NCBI GenBank assembly: GCA_050084985.1
Contig: JBITNC010000001.1
Span: 41,726,001 to 41,790,000 of the forward strand
DNA: 64,000 nucleotides
Direction: 5' to 3'
From: Nageia nagi
Taxonomy: Eukaryota; Pinophyta
Of the stretch, positions 34,044-48,436 are shown one piece after another. The notes beneath the pieces were generated by a model that had not been told where the DNA came from, searched no databases, and saw nothing but the letters and a program-made list of their open reading frames with translations. Position 1 is the stretch's first letter. Each line of letters begins with the position of its first letter. The position numbers were made by a program, and so were the translations under genes.

Positions 34044-36330
34044 GATGAGTGTGTGAATTTAATCAATAATGGAAGGGAAAATAGATATATTGAAGAATCT
34101 TTAAAAAAATTTAAAGTGTACAAGTGATGAAATAATGCAAAAATCAATAAATTACCCAACGATAAACCTAGAATTTTGTTAAAAGAAATCTTATTTAATG
34201 TGAATTCATGTAATGTCAAAAAGATTAAATGATAAACAATCACATCAAAATATAAATCTAAATGTTAAGATAGTAATGGTGATAGATAGAAAATTTTATT
34301 TATATTTCTATTCACTTATTTGATTAATTTGACTTAATCATTTTAGTGAGGATTGCTTTTAAAATGCACTTATATATTTTGATACAACTTTTTTATGTTT
34401 CCTTAAAAATGATTCTAGTAAAGTGTTAACAAGCTAAGAATAAATATATAGGGGTGTAGAACATTTTTCAAGGGTACTCGGGTACCTCTATAGGAAGTTA
34501 TCCTGAATAGAGGGGGGATCCCACTTTGGTTTTCAACTACAAGTATGGGTTAGTCCATACAAATAATGTCCACATGTCTTAGATGCTGCCTAGGTATGTG
34601 ATGGACTTTTAGTGCTAGTAAGCAAAATGTATTACAATTTTATGATGATATGTAATGCACTTAAAACTCAAATTTTTCTTTTCTCAAAATGAAATCAAGG
34701 CACTCCCACCCAAGTATGATAGAATAAGAAATTATTTCTTTATCTTTTAAAATGGGAAATAATACAAATATAGCAGTCATTTGTATGCACAAAATAAGGA
34801 GCAAATACAAACCAACAACAAGGAAACCCTTTTTACAAGATTTTAAATTTTCAACACCAAAGTAGATTCTAATGTTTGTGCAACAATCCCATCAATATGC
34901 AATGCAAATTCACTAAAGAGTGACAAGCCTAGGATGAATTGAACAAGAAAATAGTATGTACTAAGTGATGGAAGAAGCATAAATACTTACTAATGCAAGA
35001 ATGTTCCTTCCCATTCTAAAGTTGATAAGTGCAATAAATATTACAAGTCTCTACCATAGAATCTTCCACTACAAGGATACTTGTGGTTACAATGCTAGTC
35101 GTCTAAATTATCAAGAGTCATATGGAAGACCACAATACACTTAGAGATAAAATTTAAATCTAGAAATAAATACTAAAATTGAAATCCACTGATAAGGATG
35201 AAAATATGAGTCTTGTGATAAGGATATCTAAAATTTATAGATGAAATAGATAGATGATTGTAATCACTATTACAGATGTAAAATTAAGTGCAAAACAAAC
35301 TAAAAATAGAGCTAAAAAATAAGTGTAGAAAGAATCATCTTGCACAAAAACAACTATAGGATCGACTAGATGATCGGGTAGGTTTTCCTATAGGAGTGCA
35401 AATTATAATCAGGGTCAACCTATAGAGGGATGATTTGCTCTATGCTTAAAATGACCCTTTGAAATTTTTAGATCAGGTTCTAACCAAGCCTAATAGCTTA
35501 TCCTATAAATTTAAATAAAAATCAATCATTTAAACTCTTAAAAATGAGGGAAATATCTATAATTTAAAGGTAAAAAAAAGGTAAAAGGCTTAGGAAATCA
35601 TCTTTGTCTCTTGATTCTAGTACTAGTATGTTCCCACCATAATTTCCATATGTAAATGCTTCAAAATCTCTTGAGTCTAGTACCAATAGGTTCTACACTC
35701 CAAAGCTTAGTGATAAGTAAATAAATTAAATTCTTTGGGAAATAATTAATGCCTCCATTACTTCAATGCTTAAACTATGGTATAAAGTTCTTTCTTATGC
35801 ATAAACCATTCCATTGAGCCTCATTTAACTTCTAACTAAATTAGGAAATTAGTATTCCTTCTTGACTAAGAAAAACTCCAATAGCCTTGTCACTAGCATC
35901 ATAATCTACTTGATTTTTTTTTATTTTTTTTTATTTTTGTAAAATCTAGACTCCTTAATGCTAGTTTCTCAATCATCTTATTCTTCAACAATTGAGAATC
36001 ATTTCCAACCTCTTTAGTCCACACAAAAATCCCCTTTTTGATATAGGAAGTCAAAGGTGCACATATGGAGCTAAAATTTCACTACATCAAGAAAGGCCTT
36101 TGGAAGTAGGTAATTTAAGACAACTTAAAGGGGAAAGGTGTTAGTTTCCACTATATATAATTTTGGTGGTAGCTGTTAAGGGGTATTTTTAATAATCCAC
36201 TATAAATCATAAGGTGGTGAGTAGAAACCACCCCTATACCTCACCAAAACAAAATATAAAAAAAGCCTATGCAAGAACCTTACATATGCTATTTCATTTT
36301 TGTTTGGTAGACTTAGGATTATCATGATAT
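34044..36330. other. AT-rich stretch, no gene seen (should hold Tat-A 5' leader/LTR)
   Basis: A Tat-A 5' LTR and primer site are expected here but I could not match them to the 19.9-kb LTR. GATGATC-type sequence near 35350-35450 recalls 21.0 and 22.1 kb. T-runs lie near 35910. Confidence 0.45.
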
Positions 36331-36332
36331 TT

Positions 36333-36396
36333 GGAGAGAGGAGAGGAGAGGATAGGAGAGGAGAAGAGGAGGAGAGGGGGGAGTGAGGAGAGACTT
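36333..36396 (+). repeat. GA-rich purine tract
   Basis: About 64 bases of almost pure GGAGA/GGATA, with only isolated T. Confidence 0.85.
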
Positions 36397-36479
36397 TGTA
36401 GTAGAGGCAAGTTAGAGGAAAGGATAGGATAGGTTTAGTGAGGCTTGGAAATAGAAAAGAAAGGTATATTCTTGCATAT

Positions 36480-39385
36480 TTTGCATAAATATCTTAGGTA
36501 TTTTTCAAAAAATCATTTTATGTGTATGTTGGGATCATTGTAGACCATTAAACTTTGTTTGCATCATGTATATTGTTAAAAAATTCACCATCCATGTGTA
36601 TTCTTTCACATCTTATGTACATGTATGTGAGGGTACTAAAAACCCAAACATTCAAATTATAAGCACCATGTAGACACATCCACATACCCAATTTTGGTTT
36701 TATGAGTATTTTGGAAATGGAATTCAATGTCCCCTTAATACTATAGGTATTTTTATATAAATACCAATTTTATGCATATTTTGTGATCATTGCAGACCAT
36801 GAAATTTTGTTTGAATCATGCATCTTTCCAAACAATTCCTAGGCCTTATGTATTCTTCCACATTTTATGTACATATCTATTAGGGCATTCAAAAATTTAA
36901 AAATTAAAATTACAAGCATCATATAGACACTTCCACACACCCAATGTTGGTTTTATAAGCATTTTGGCAGTGAAAATCCATTTTATACATATCATGCAAT
37001 TATTGCAAATCATGAAATTATGTTTGCATCATGCATCTTATCAAATAATTCTTGGTACAATGTATCCTTCCACATGTTGCATACATTTCTTAGGGAGCTT
37101 TTTTGAAAAACCCATTTTGCATCTTGTCAAATAGTTCCTTAGCCTTATGTATTCTTCCACATCTTACATATATGTCTTACATTTTTTTTCAAAAACCCAT
37201 TTTCATATTTGTCAAACAATTCTTAGACCTCATGTATGCTTCCATATATTGCATAAATATCTTAAGTACTTTTTTGGAAAACCTAATCGTATGCATATCC
37301 TATAGTTATTTTATAACATCAAACTATCTTTCCAACATTCATCCTATGAAGCAATTTCCTTTCCTTTTGTATTATTGCATATTTTATATGCATGTCTTAG
37401 GAATATTTTTCAAAAACCTATTTTGTTTGTATCATGAAATCATTACATACCATGAGACTATATTTGTATCATACATCTTATCAAATAATTCCCATGTATT
37501 GTGAATTATTCCTCATTGTGTAGTCCATGAAACTTTGTATTCTTCCATATTTTCATAAAATCCATTTTATGCATGTCCTACCACCATTGCAATCCCATAA
37601 ACTATGTATCCATCATAGCCTACATAGCCAAGAAGGTTATTAATGCATACAAGTAGAACACATACATAGGTTATATTATTAGGGTTGGTACCAAGTGCTT
37701 CATCATATAAAATAGTTTAAGGGAATCCTTGTTGTAGCCATTAATTCCATATCCTCCAATCATTGTAGTCCATAAAACTATGTTTACATCATGCACCTTG
37801 TAAAATAATTAATATGCCTTATGAACAATACCAAACTTAGCATACATATCTATCAGAGCATTCATCACACTAACATCATAATGATCCTAAACAATATAGA
37901 GGTTACTCAAAACTCAAAGTGTTTGTCATTCAATAACTAGGGTAGTTAGGCCTAAGACTACCCTAATTGATTGCATATGAAACTAGAGGCACAGTGTTTG
38001 GTCCAAGGCCCTAGTTGTTGGCATCTAAATCATGGAAAATAATCATAAGAGGAAGTTGGCATGAAACTCTATACTAATAACATTATTCTAACTTTAATTT
38101 GTTATGATTTCCACAAGCACTAAGCAAAAAAGTTTATATGGTTGTAATACATTATGAAAATATGTTGATAAGTTAGCAAAAACATGCTTGTAATACTTAG
38201 CTAAATATAGAAAAAATATGTGGTTCCTAAGTGCTTCATCATATTAGCATTTGAGGGTATTCTTGCTATAGCCATAAATTGCATATCCTCTAATCATAGT
38301 ATTCTATTATATTATTTATTTGGTAATTGTAAAAGAATGTGGGAATAAGGGAATTTATGGAAATAATCATTTTCTTGTTGAACCCTAAATATGTTACATC
38401 ATATGTTCTACTTTCAAATATTCATGCTGAAGTAGGCAATTATATTTCAAATATTTTCTTTGAAATTGAATGTGTCTATTTGGTGCTTGTAAATTGAATG
38501 TTGTGGTAGCAATATTGTATAGAATACGTTAATTATTTAAGCATAATTAAAACTATAGATCATATTTGAATCATTTGAATTTTTAGCATAATTGAAAAAG
38601 TAGAGCATATTTGAATTGTTTGATTATAATTGAAACTATAAAGCATATTTTGGATCATTTAGGAATAATTGTATAATAATGCATCCTAGGAATAATGCAA
38701 TATGAGTAAGTCATTCTATTAAAGTATTTACAACCATCATCCACTATACTTGCATGGTTGCATGCAAGTATTATGTATATAAAGGTTATATATATTAGGT
38801 TGGTTCCCAAGTGCTTCAACCGATCAAAGAGTTTAATGGCATCCTTTTTTTAGCCATGAATTGTATATTCTATAATCATTGTATTCCATAAAACTATGTT
38901 TGCATCATGCATATTATCAAATAATTTTTGGGCCATATGTATTTTCTACATTTTTCATACATGCCTATCAAAGCATTCATAACCACAAAATTTGATGCAA
39001 AACCATTTTCAAATACTCTCTAATGAATGTCCACACCTTCTTCTAGAGCTCCTAAGGTGGCACATGTTAGAAGAATGTTGGAAAAGGTTACAAATTTTGG
39101 TTTTACATTTGATAATTATATCTGCTTAAAATTCTCTTCAGCCTTTTAAGAAAATCCATTTTTTGCATATCCTCAAGATTATTGCATTCCATGAAATTGT
39201 ATCTACATCATGCATCTTGTTAAATAATTATCAACCCATGTGTATTCTTCCACATTTTGCATACATGCCTATCAAGGTATTCACAACCATAAAAATACAA
39301 CATTTGATGCAAAACCATTTTCAACTACTTTTTAATGGATGTCCATACCTTCTTATAAAGTTCCCATGGTGGCATATGTAAGAAG
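36480..39385 (-). pseudogene. decayed PPR gene, about ten repeat modules
   Basis: On the minus strand a module recurs about ten times (anchors near 36561, 36812, 37026, 37119, 37203, 37340, 37476, 37786, 38901, 39205). It reads roughly NALI.MY.KC, A.KLFD.MHDAN, I.WN.MI. Best-preserved pieces: FVVMNALIGMYEKC and ATLGALEEGVDIH near 38960-39080, and MHDVDTISWNA near 39200. These are the P, L and S motifs of plant PLS-type PPR proteins, which bind RNA in organelles. Frameshifts and stops are everywhere. The gene is cut at 39385 by a long LTR. Part of it (38.16-38.70 kb) is duplicated at 6.8-7.2 kb. Confidence 0.75.
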
Positions 39386-41791
39386 TGTTCGACTAGAAGT
39401 GAGACTGAGAGGCACATGAATCAATGTTTGAATATAAAAACTAGTGTTCTTCACTTTTAAAACTAAACTAGTGCAAAAATAAAAGCAAACAATATAGGAA
39501 CATCAAAATGGCATCACACAACACAAGATGTAATGAGGTTCATAAATTTGGCTACATCCCCAAATAATACTTCTTGTATTATGGTCCAAATATAACCATT
39601 GCAAAGCACCAACTTTATAATCATTTACCAACACTATATGGAAGGAGAAACAACCCCTTCTTTACTAGCACCAACTAGAAGGAGTACCAACAATTTTTCC
39701 AAGCACCCAATTGGTATTCAAAAATATGAATATAATGACATATCATAATGTCTTCTCTTTACTAGAACCCTAACTAGCTCAAGCTCATCATCTCTTTCTT
39801 TTGGTTGTATGATTCATGTAATCTATATTACTAATCAAATTATTCCTCTCACCTTTTCTCTTAAACTCTATGATCTCTTTAATCATGCCCCATATTCTCT
39901 TTTTCTACTCATAATGTCTCTCACAATACCCAAAAGTTCTTTGTGCTACAACTAAACTCTTTTTGCTACCACTTATCTCTTTCAATTTAATCTCAACACA
40001 CTGTAACTTATCATTTGATCTTCATTAGTTTCACCTCATCATATAGCATTCTATAGTTAGGGTTATTTGCAGCTCAATAGTATACTCTTATTTCTCTCTT
40101 ACCTAATATCCATGTCCTACATATACAAATTCATTTGTAATCATATTTTTCTTCTATTGGTCTTTTTTTTCACCATGACACATTTTTTTCTTTTCAACCT
40201 CAACACACATTTCTTACAGTCAGTTACAATCAATTAACTACATTCTCTTTGAAAAATCATTTAATTATTTCTTGGTATCATAAGAATGTGTATTCACCAT
40301 TAGTTACCCAATAAGAGAAGTGGTTATTTAATTTAATGGGAAGTTTTTCTTCTCAACAATAACTATTGAAAATACAATAGTTACCTTTATTTCATGTTGG
40401 TTGCTCATTTAGAAAAAAATAATACATTACTTTTTTTTAAATATTCAAATAGTAAATATAAAAATGAATTATAACTATCTTTATTTATTCATTCAACTAC
40501 CAATAAAAAAACAAAGCATTTTGTCAAACACATCATAATCCAAAACTATAAAATAATGAAAGTGGCAAAAAGTGCTTTGGAGCCATTTTGCAACACTCAC
40601 CATTTCATCCTTATAACTCTAATTACTAGTAAATTATATCCATATATTTTTGATTGTATTAACTACATCTGGTCTAAATTTTAGCTCTTAACTCTTCAAG
40701 AATCACTCCTAGCATCACTGCAAAGTTGGCCTATAACACATATTTTTCACTAGAATTTCCAACAATAAAAAAGTGTGAAACTATCATTTTTTAGGCCCTA
40801 TAACTTCCATATTACTTTTCCATCAAAATTTAAATTTTATTCATGTATTATTGCCAATATGAAGTACCATTAGTCTAAATTTGGTACCTTAACTCACTTT
40901 TGATCACTTCTAGTAGATCCACCAATATTTCCCTTAACACAGATTTGCACATGTTAACAGCTCCAGAAATAACCAAGGCATGAATATTGAGTAAGATTTA
41001 GAAATAATGAACTTTAAAAACAATGAGCTTTAGAATTAAGATAATATTCATATGCTTTAGATATACTAGGCTTCATAATGACTAAACTTCAAACATAATG
41101 ATCTTCAAAAATAGTGAGCTTTAGAAATAGAAATAGTATTGCTCACTAGAAATTGTATTGCTTCATAAACCTATAAAATTTTTGTAGCTTCAAAAACTCA
41201 TAACAATGTATTGCTTCAAAAACCTATAAATTTTTTGTATCTTTAGAAACCTATAACAATGTATTGCTTTCTATAACAATTATGTAGCTTCTGAAACTTG
41301 TATTGCTCTCACTTCATAAAATTGTATTGCTCTTGCTTCTGAATTTGTATTACTTAAAAAACTATATTGCTTTAGAAACCTATAATAGTTATGTAGCTTC
41401 AAAAATTTTATTTCTTCATAAATAGTAATTCTTCAAAAACTATATTACTCTAGAAATTGTATTGCTTCAAAAACTGTAAGAGCTTTAGAAAGAATACAAC
41501 CTTCACAATGTTTTATCTACAAGTTGAATTGAATTGCTTCAAAAAGAAAAATTGTAATTATAAAGAAAGAATTTTTTTCATACTATTAGAATGTACCTAG
41601 TTTTTATACAAACAATATTATACTCATTTTTTTCCTATGTTAACAATAATGAAAAAATATTCTAACAACTTGATAACATGACTGAATATGACAACATGCC
41701 TAAGTGTTCATCTTTGACATAATTAATATGAACCTTTTTCATTATGAATAAATTATATCTTTGAAAATGATGAAAACAATACATATCAACA
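39386..41791 (-). repeat. long LTR (about 2.4 kb) of a minus-strand copia-like element
   Basis: On the minus strand it begins TGTTGATATG at 41791, after a purine-rich GGGGAAGAT tract typical of copia PPTs (a second GGGGGAGAA run lies further upstream). It ends CGAACA at 39386, giving TGTT/AACA ends. Near its end, minus-strand GGGGATGTAGCC followed by ATGAACCTCATTACATCTTG corresponds to the R/U5 stretch seen in the first copia LTR (1045-1085). It interrupts the PPR pseudogene; AGAAG (39381-39385) would be the target duplication. No second LTR was found. Confidence 0.55.
41130..41500 (+). repeat. degenerate tandem array of GTATTGCTTC/CCTATAA units
   Basis: GTATTGCTTCAAAAACCTATAA-like segments alternate with TATGTAGCTTC-like segments about ten times at irregular 25-50 bp spacing, inside the long LTR. 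Confidence 0.7.
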
Positions 41792-43605
41792 ATCTTCCCC
41801 TTCAACATTATTTTCAAAACTTCAATCATGCTTTTCTCCCCCTTTTTATCAACAATGGAAAAGGTATAGGCTTTTATCATAAGAGCACTTCATGAGCGTA
41901 AATCAATCAACCAAATTAGCAACAACTCAAATAAATCCACTTCAATATAGATCAAAAACACATTTCATACAAATAAAATATCATCTTGATAGCAAAACAA
42001 CATGTGCACATAAGAATCTTTATCATAAGCACTTTAACATCTCAATACCAATCAATAGATCCATCATGATAATACTCATATCAAAAACAAATCCATATAA
42101 GCTTTCCATGAAGTGCAAGAAGCAATAATATTCTACATTATTCTCTCCCCATGTTCTTATTTAGAGATAGATGCAATATTTTCATAGTATAATTGAGGGA
42201 ACCATATCTTTGACATCAATACTCATCCAACTAACAATAATAGTGTAGGTAGTAATAACAAGTCTACACCATTATGATAGCATTAATACTATCCATATTC
42301 AAAACATCTCCATTAACAATAATATGAGTATATTATATCAACTATAACTACAATCAACATCACAATAGCAATAACATCATGATAACATGAATAGAAGCAT
42401 TAATAGAAAGTATTTGTAGTGCAACTATATCAAAAGTATTTACCTTGCATAGTATTATAACCTTGATTAGTATTATCAACCTCATATTATTTCTTCCCCT
42501 TAGTCCATTTATAGCATTTACTAACAACTTTGTATGGTTTTGGTTCTTTATGTAACATCATTAATATTGCAAAAGTCTCAACATAGTAATAACAACATCT
42601 AGCTACATGCTCATCAACCTTACACATTATATTATTCTTATCCAACATCAATATCATCATAGCAATAGAAATATAGAATCCATCATGATATATATTCAAT
42701 AAACACTCATTCAATCACAACTTCAATTATCAACAACTTTGATACAAATATGCCAATAAAAACTTTATTATCCATGGTTTGTACACTATAGTAACAATTA
42801 ATTAATTATTATGACATATTTGATAACCCAATAAATTGATCTATGTGCACTTATAATAGCAACACCCTTAGTGTGGTAGTTATTGTATTTATGTTTAACA
42901 CCCCATGAAACATTACCATAATAACAATTTTTTTTATCAAATCAACAATATTTGCAACAACATGAATGCTTGCAATAACAAAACTAATAAGTAAGTAACA
43001 CAATCAATAAGAACTCTATTTATAATAACCAAAATCAATAATGGAAAACAATTATAATAAGTTTACACTAATTTATCCAACCAACACCATACAATTTTGT
43101 ACAACTAACTCATGAAAGGAGTTTATACCCCTTGCTTCTTGCTCACCATCCTTAGGAAGCTTTTATACTACACATGTAAGAGCATTAGAATTTTTCTTAA
43201 AATTGCTCCCCCTAAGGATGTGTACCATTGAGATTTTAAATGGTGTGGAATTGTAACCACTCCCAACTTTTGCTACCATTTTTCAGTTGTATTTATCTAT
43301 CCAATGAGGTAGTTCTCGTCCACTACTTTCTTTATTCAAACATTCTTATGACTCTTTGGATCCATCATCTATCTTTTCTTCTTCAAAATTTCAAGCATTT
43401 TTCTTTGAAGAATATCTCTTTTGCATTCTTGATAGAATATTGTTCTTCATTCTTTGATGCACATGATGATTTCTTCCTTATCTCTATTGCATTCTTTATT
43501 ACTGATGAAATTTGTTTTCCTATCACTCATTTTATGTAAAGGTATTTCTATAAAATTGTAAGAAATGATCTTAATCAACCAATTTAAGTCTATAAATAGG
43601 TAATT

Positions 43606-43609
<4 letters not shown>

Positions 43610-43639
<30 letters not shown>
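43610..43639 (+). repeat. (TA)n microsatellite
   Basis: About 15 uninterrupted TA repeats. Confidence 0.95.
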
Positions 43640-43642
<3 letters not shown>

Positions 43643-45081
43643 ACACTAAAAAATATATATTTCATTCCTTGAAATTAGAAAGTGCAATACTAGATAACTT
43701 AGGAAATGGTTTCTGTAATAGGTAATCCAACCCTTGTTATAGTCACAATACATATACATTGAACTCACCTCCAAATGATATCATAACATATAGTGGTTTT
43801 CACTTAGGATTTAGATGATATCATAATAGCAACCCATATAAACTTTAGTGTATGCCAATATGGGCATCTTGTCCATCTGTAAAGTTCTTTTCAAGAAAAC
43901 TCCTATGATTATTCTTATTTTAAAGAATAGTTCCTATTAAGCATTCAAGCAGAATGCTAGTGGCAGTTATTCTCTCATTCCTTTAAGCATAATCTGCTTT
44001 TGGTCATTATATAGTTTGAAAGATATAAACATCTATTAATTGGTTCTAGATTAGATACTACACAAAAAGTTCTAACTTGAACATATTCTAACCAATACCC
44101 TTTAATATGTTTAATAAATCCCTTCAATTATTTGATATTTTTAAAAGTAACTACAGTACCAAAAATTACCTATCTTGGGAGTGATACTTTTAATCTCAAT
44201 AATAAACATATTATCAAAAATTATACTTGATTCAATATACTTTATCAAAATGCTACTCAATATCTAATTAAAGTTCTCATTCATAATGTATTAACCAATT
44301 ACAAGTACAACATAATTACCTATGGCTAATGATCATCCAATTATCAATTGTTTAAGTGATTATCCAATTGATTATATACATTTAATTAAGTTCATATCGG
44401 CCTCACTAATTTATAGAAGTATTAAACATTCAAAATGATAATTTATTTCATCCATCCTTAATGGAGTCTTTTAAAATATTTGGAATATGTAACAACTCTT
44501 AACCCTCCTTACAACAGTTTTTCATAGTAGCTTCGATACAAATAGGTCTTCCCAAATAATAATATCATTACCCTAAACTCTTATATTTCCAACTTCCAAC
44601 TCAATTATAAACAACAATAATACATTTAATTAACTTAGCAACTTCAACATGTAGTTATACTAAGAGTGCAAAATACAAGTGAGGTAGTTGTTCTTTCAAT
44701 TTTCTAACAAAATTGGAGAAACTAGTAATATTAAATCTTTGACTCTCTCATATCTTCAAAAAGCATTAGTATTCATTCATATGTATTGAAACAATATGAA
44801 AACTCAATATGAGATATAACTCAGTAAGCTCAACACTATATAAAACCTAAACAAGTATCTATACTAATAGTTTTCAATTTGATAAAAGCTATAGAAATTA
44901 TAAAAGCTTCTAATATATGGATGGTTGTTTTGAATACTAAAAATCTTTCTATTATATATTTACAACATAACATTCTTCATAATAAGTCATAATAAATGCA
45001 TCTACTATTAGTAATAGGTAACCGCTTATATTTGTTAACTAATCTTACAAGAATGTAATTGAAGTGTAAATGACATAGTAA

Positions 45082-45405
45082 TGTAATTCTAAATGATCAG
45101 TACATAATCATGATTAACTCCTCTCATAACATGAATCAATGTATTAGGTATAAATTATATAATAGTAATATAATTCCCTCTAAACAGAGCATAGTTATGT
45201 CTGACTTAACAAATAATATGAATTGATGCATTTACAATAATGAAACAATAGTAACATACATCTCAATGTATAATGCATAGCTATTCCTATCTTGTTTAGC
45301 AACATAACTCAATCATTAACTATAATAAACAACTATAACATAAGTGTCAATGAACAAAACATAGTTGCATCTAACTAGTTTAAACAACATGAATTATTAA
45401 TTTCA
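45082..45405 (+). repeat. tandem array, ~86-bp unit, four copies
   Basis: Units start at about 45082, 45169, 45255 and 45339. Each holds a GCATAGTTATxTCTxACTT-like core, AACATGAATTxAT and an AATAGTAA-like end. Copies are strongly diverged. Confidence 0.65.
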
Positions 45406-47179
45406 AGATATGATATTGTGCACATTGCCAAGGTTCCAATTAGAGTATTATTCAGGTAATGCAATATTGACTTATTAACATATCAAAAACATGTGATATC
45501 AAATGACTAAATAATGAATGCCATGAACATACAACATAATATTAAGCTTAATTCCAAAAATAATTGAAATAATGACCAAGTTCTACATTATAAATAGAGT
45601 TCACAATAAATTATATTATTCAAGACATGCTTGGAGTTTTATCAATGACAGGGTGAGGTTTATTAGATATCATGTATGATATATCCCAAATCTTAACCTA
45701 GTTGTGCCATTTACTTCATTATATGGCTTACTCAAAAGAATCTAATTTAAACTCATGCTTTATGAGTTTCATTACAAAAATAGAGGATTAATGAGATTTA
45801 CGACTTAACTAGTCACTACTGAAGATAATCAACTCAATATTACCAATACCCAAAAGGTCCTATTGATATATGATAATCCATAGGGGTGAAACCCTACATA
45901 TTCCAATTTACTTTTAGTTTACAAATTTTAAAATGATAACTAATAGAAATAGCTATTACACTAATCAAAATGCAAACTTCAAGCATATATGTCATGTAAA
46001 GATTTATATAGGGAGTTTACTATTTGGAAGAAAACCCTCCAAATGAACTTTAAGCTTGTAGCATAAAATCTAAACCCTGTGATGAAGACCAATGACTCTT
46101 CCTCAATAAAAATACAAAAACACTCCACTTCCTAGAATCAACCCCAATAAAATCCTTCTATTTTAAAGGCTACCCTAGTGGAGTTCCCAAATACTTCACC
46201 TACATTAATGGATAATTGAAGGTAATAATAAAATCCCTTAACAATCATGTCAATAGCCATGATGATGATTTCAAAATTTTAAATAGATTTTTCCATACTA
46301 AAACTAGGAGTAAATACCTAAAAATACCATCCTTCCACTCATTTCCATGAATGCAACATGAATTGTAGGTATGATGGTCATAGGTCAAAACAAGGAGAAG
46401 AAATAATGAAACCCTAAGCCCATGAAGTGTAATTATTTCTAAAATAATAGTCATAAATTTTCATAAATAGGATTGGTTGAATTCCTTTTAGTGCCTCCAC
46501 TTGGAAATAAATCTTAGTCTTTTAGATACCCTTCACTTCCAGTTGGAATTTTTGTAAACATACTTCTATTTTAAACAAATAAATAGTTAGCCAAGATTTA
46601 GAGGAGTCTAGGGTTTAAATGATTCTAGGTTACCTAATAATAACCCTTATTATTGTTTAATTAAATCTATATTATTGAAATGGGGATCATCAATTTTAAC
46701 TAAAACATCCATATAATATTTAAATTAATATATTTACTATGCATTTTAGAAAATCCCATTTTCCAAGTGCATTGTTGACCTATTTTACACTTAAATAAAC
46801 AGATATAACAATATGCTAAAATATGATCTAGTAATGATAACATTAAATGCACATTAACTTAAACTTTGAGAAAATTGTGTAAAAGTAGAAATAATAGAAA
46901 GCATCCATTATTTACTTAATTTAATTGCTAAATAATAAACCATAATAAATTCACTTAATATCCTTTAGGACTATAATATGAGGTTGGGCCATTACAAAAA
47001 TCTCACTATGTGCTCATGATTGTTACATTTGAAACATATTACATTATATCATTCAAATGAGCAAAAGCATTTCTATGGTCATAACTCTTTGGTATAATAT
47101 ATAGTTCATAATTAGCCACCTTATGAATAGAGTTATTAACATTTTATGTTTTCATCTTTCATAGATGTGAATGAACTTT

Positions 47180-48367
47180 GTTTTACAAATTTTATATGCA
47201 TGAAATTTATGCTACATTTTGTTTCCTTGTATCCATATTTGTTACAACTATAAAAATAACCATAAAAAATATTGTTATAAATAGGATGAGGAGGAAAATA
47301 CCTATTTTGTTGATGGTGAATTACTGAAAGTCTTCCTTAGGATCCACTTTGATGTGATAGCCAACTTGTTTGTTTATGTTATTGTGTTGTATTTTTCTTT
47401 GATATTTCCTTCTCTTATATGTTGCTCCAATGAATTTATATTTATCTTTTATTTTATTATTATTTGGTTTTTTATTCTTTTCTAAATTATTTATGTTTGC
47501 ACACTTTGAAGGTTTCTTTGATGTTTCACTTCATTCTCCTTTTTCTTTGCTCCCATAGCATTGGAACTCTTCTTCCTTGCAACTTTGGAGGATAAGGTTG
47601 TTCTACATCATATCTAAGACCATATTTAATCTTCGGTCTCTTTTTTATCTTAACATATCATCCAAAAAACATGTTCTCTTCTCAAACATAATGTTTGTGG
47701 TAACTTTCAATTGGCTTCATATATAATTACTTCCTATAATGAAATAATTCGCTTCTTCAAGTTTGTAATGGGCAACATCTTTGTTATTGATATTCAATTT
47801 GAGAGCTTTCTCAATCCTACTAGATTATTCAAATTGCAATTTTAAATCACCAAGAATATTTTTGGTTTTTCCCTCACATTATTTTCATGAATCCATGTGT
47901 GATCTCAAATCTTCTTCCATCTTATGAGTTATCTCAAGTTGTTTCCTCAAGCTGACAAGCTCTTCTTCAGATTTGTTGTAAGCTTTAGCACTATCATAAG
48001 CTCGAGATTTCAAAATTTCTTTTATCTTCTTAGTTTTTTGAAATTGTATACAAAAATATTCTATCATATCATTATATTATTCTAAATTCTTGGATAGTCT
48101 TTTATTTATCCTCCTTTCTTTATCCATGTCTTCTAAGTAAGCTATGAGTTCTCCTTAAATATTGATAATTACTTCTATCATTTCATCTTTAGATTCATGC
48201 ATGTTATCATATTTATTTTCTTTTTCTTATTTAAATAATATTTCACTATATTCTTCATCTAAATATGTAATTTGATTTATCTCTACAACCATAAATGATA
48301 CTTTAGATTTTTTTCATTGTACTTGAGCAAACTTAGGTGCCTTCTTAAATCCTTTCTTTTTTTCCAT
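47180..48367 (-). pseudogene. copia-like gag remnant with coiled coil and zinc knuckle
   Basis: Minus strand from a likely ATG at 48367 (MEKKKGFKKAPKFAQV). Glu/Lys-rich sequence follows, including YDSAKAYNKSEEELVSLRKQ and LEITHKMEEDLRSHM, a probable coiled coil. After a frameshifted Lys/Asn-rich linker, FYGYFYSCNKYGYKETKC lies near 47205-47280. It matches the copia gag knuckle YGYCY.C.K.GHK...C, with His and Cys replaced by Tyr and Phe. At least four TAA/TAG codons sit at Gln positions. No UBN2 capsid core is seen, so the N-terminal half may be missing. Confidence 0.6.
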
Positions 48368-48413
48368 TATCTACTAATCCAAGATCTTCTCAAACTGGTT
48401 AATATTTTCTTAA

Positions 48414-48436
48414 GGGAACTTGCTCTTGTACTACCC
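48414..48436 (-). other. degenerate primer binding site, initiator-Met type
   Basis: The minus strand reads TGGGTAGTACAAGAGCAAG then TTCC, resembling TGGTATCAGAGC.AGGTTCC found after plant copia 5' LTRs. It lies 47 bp before the gag remnant. Several mismatches; tentative. Confidence 0.35.

Larger units (their letters stand above)
41792..47180. other. 5.4-kb AT-rich stretch without recognisable genes
   Basis: Lies between the gag remnant and LTR of the minus-strand copia-like element, where pol would be expected. No protease, integrase, RT or RNase H motif was seen on either strand. Contains an AT dinucleotide run, an 86-bp tandem array and AAC/ATC-rich stretches (41900-42480). Either pol was lost or the element never had it. 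Confidence 0.5.

Noticed and set aside
41300-41500. CRISPR-like spaced repeats
   Set aside because: Units are irregular in spacing and sequence and lie in a plant LTR; it is an ordinary degenerate tandem array.
43240-43539. 99-codon plus-strand frame rich in Phe/Ser
   Set aside because: Composition is that of T-rich non-coding DNA; no motif and no continuation.
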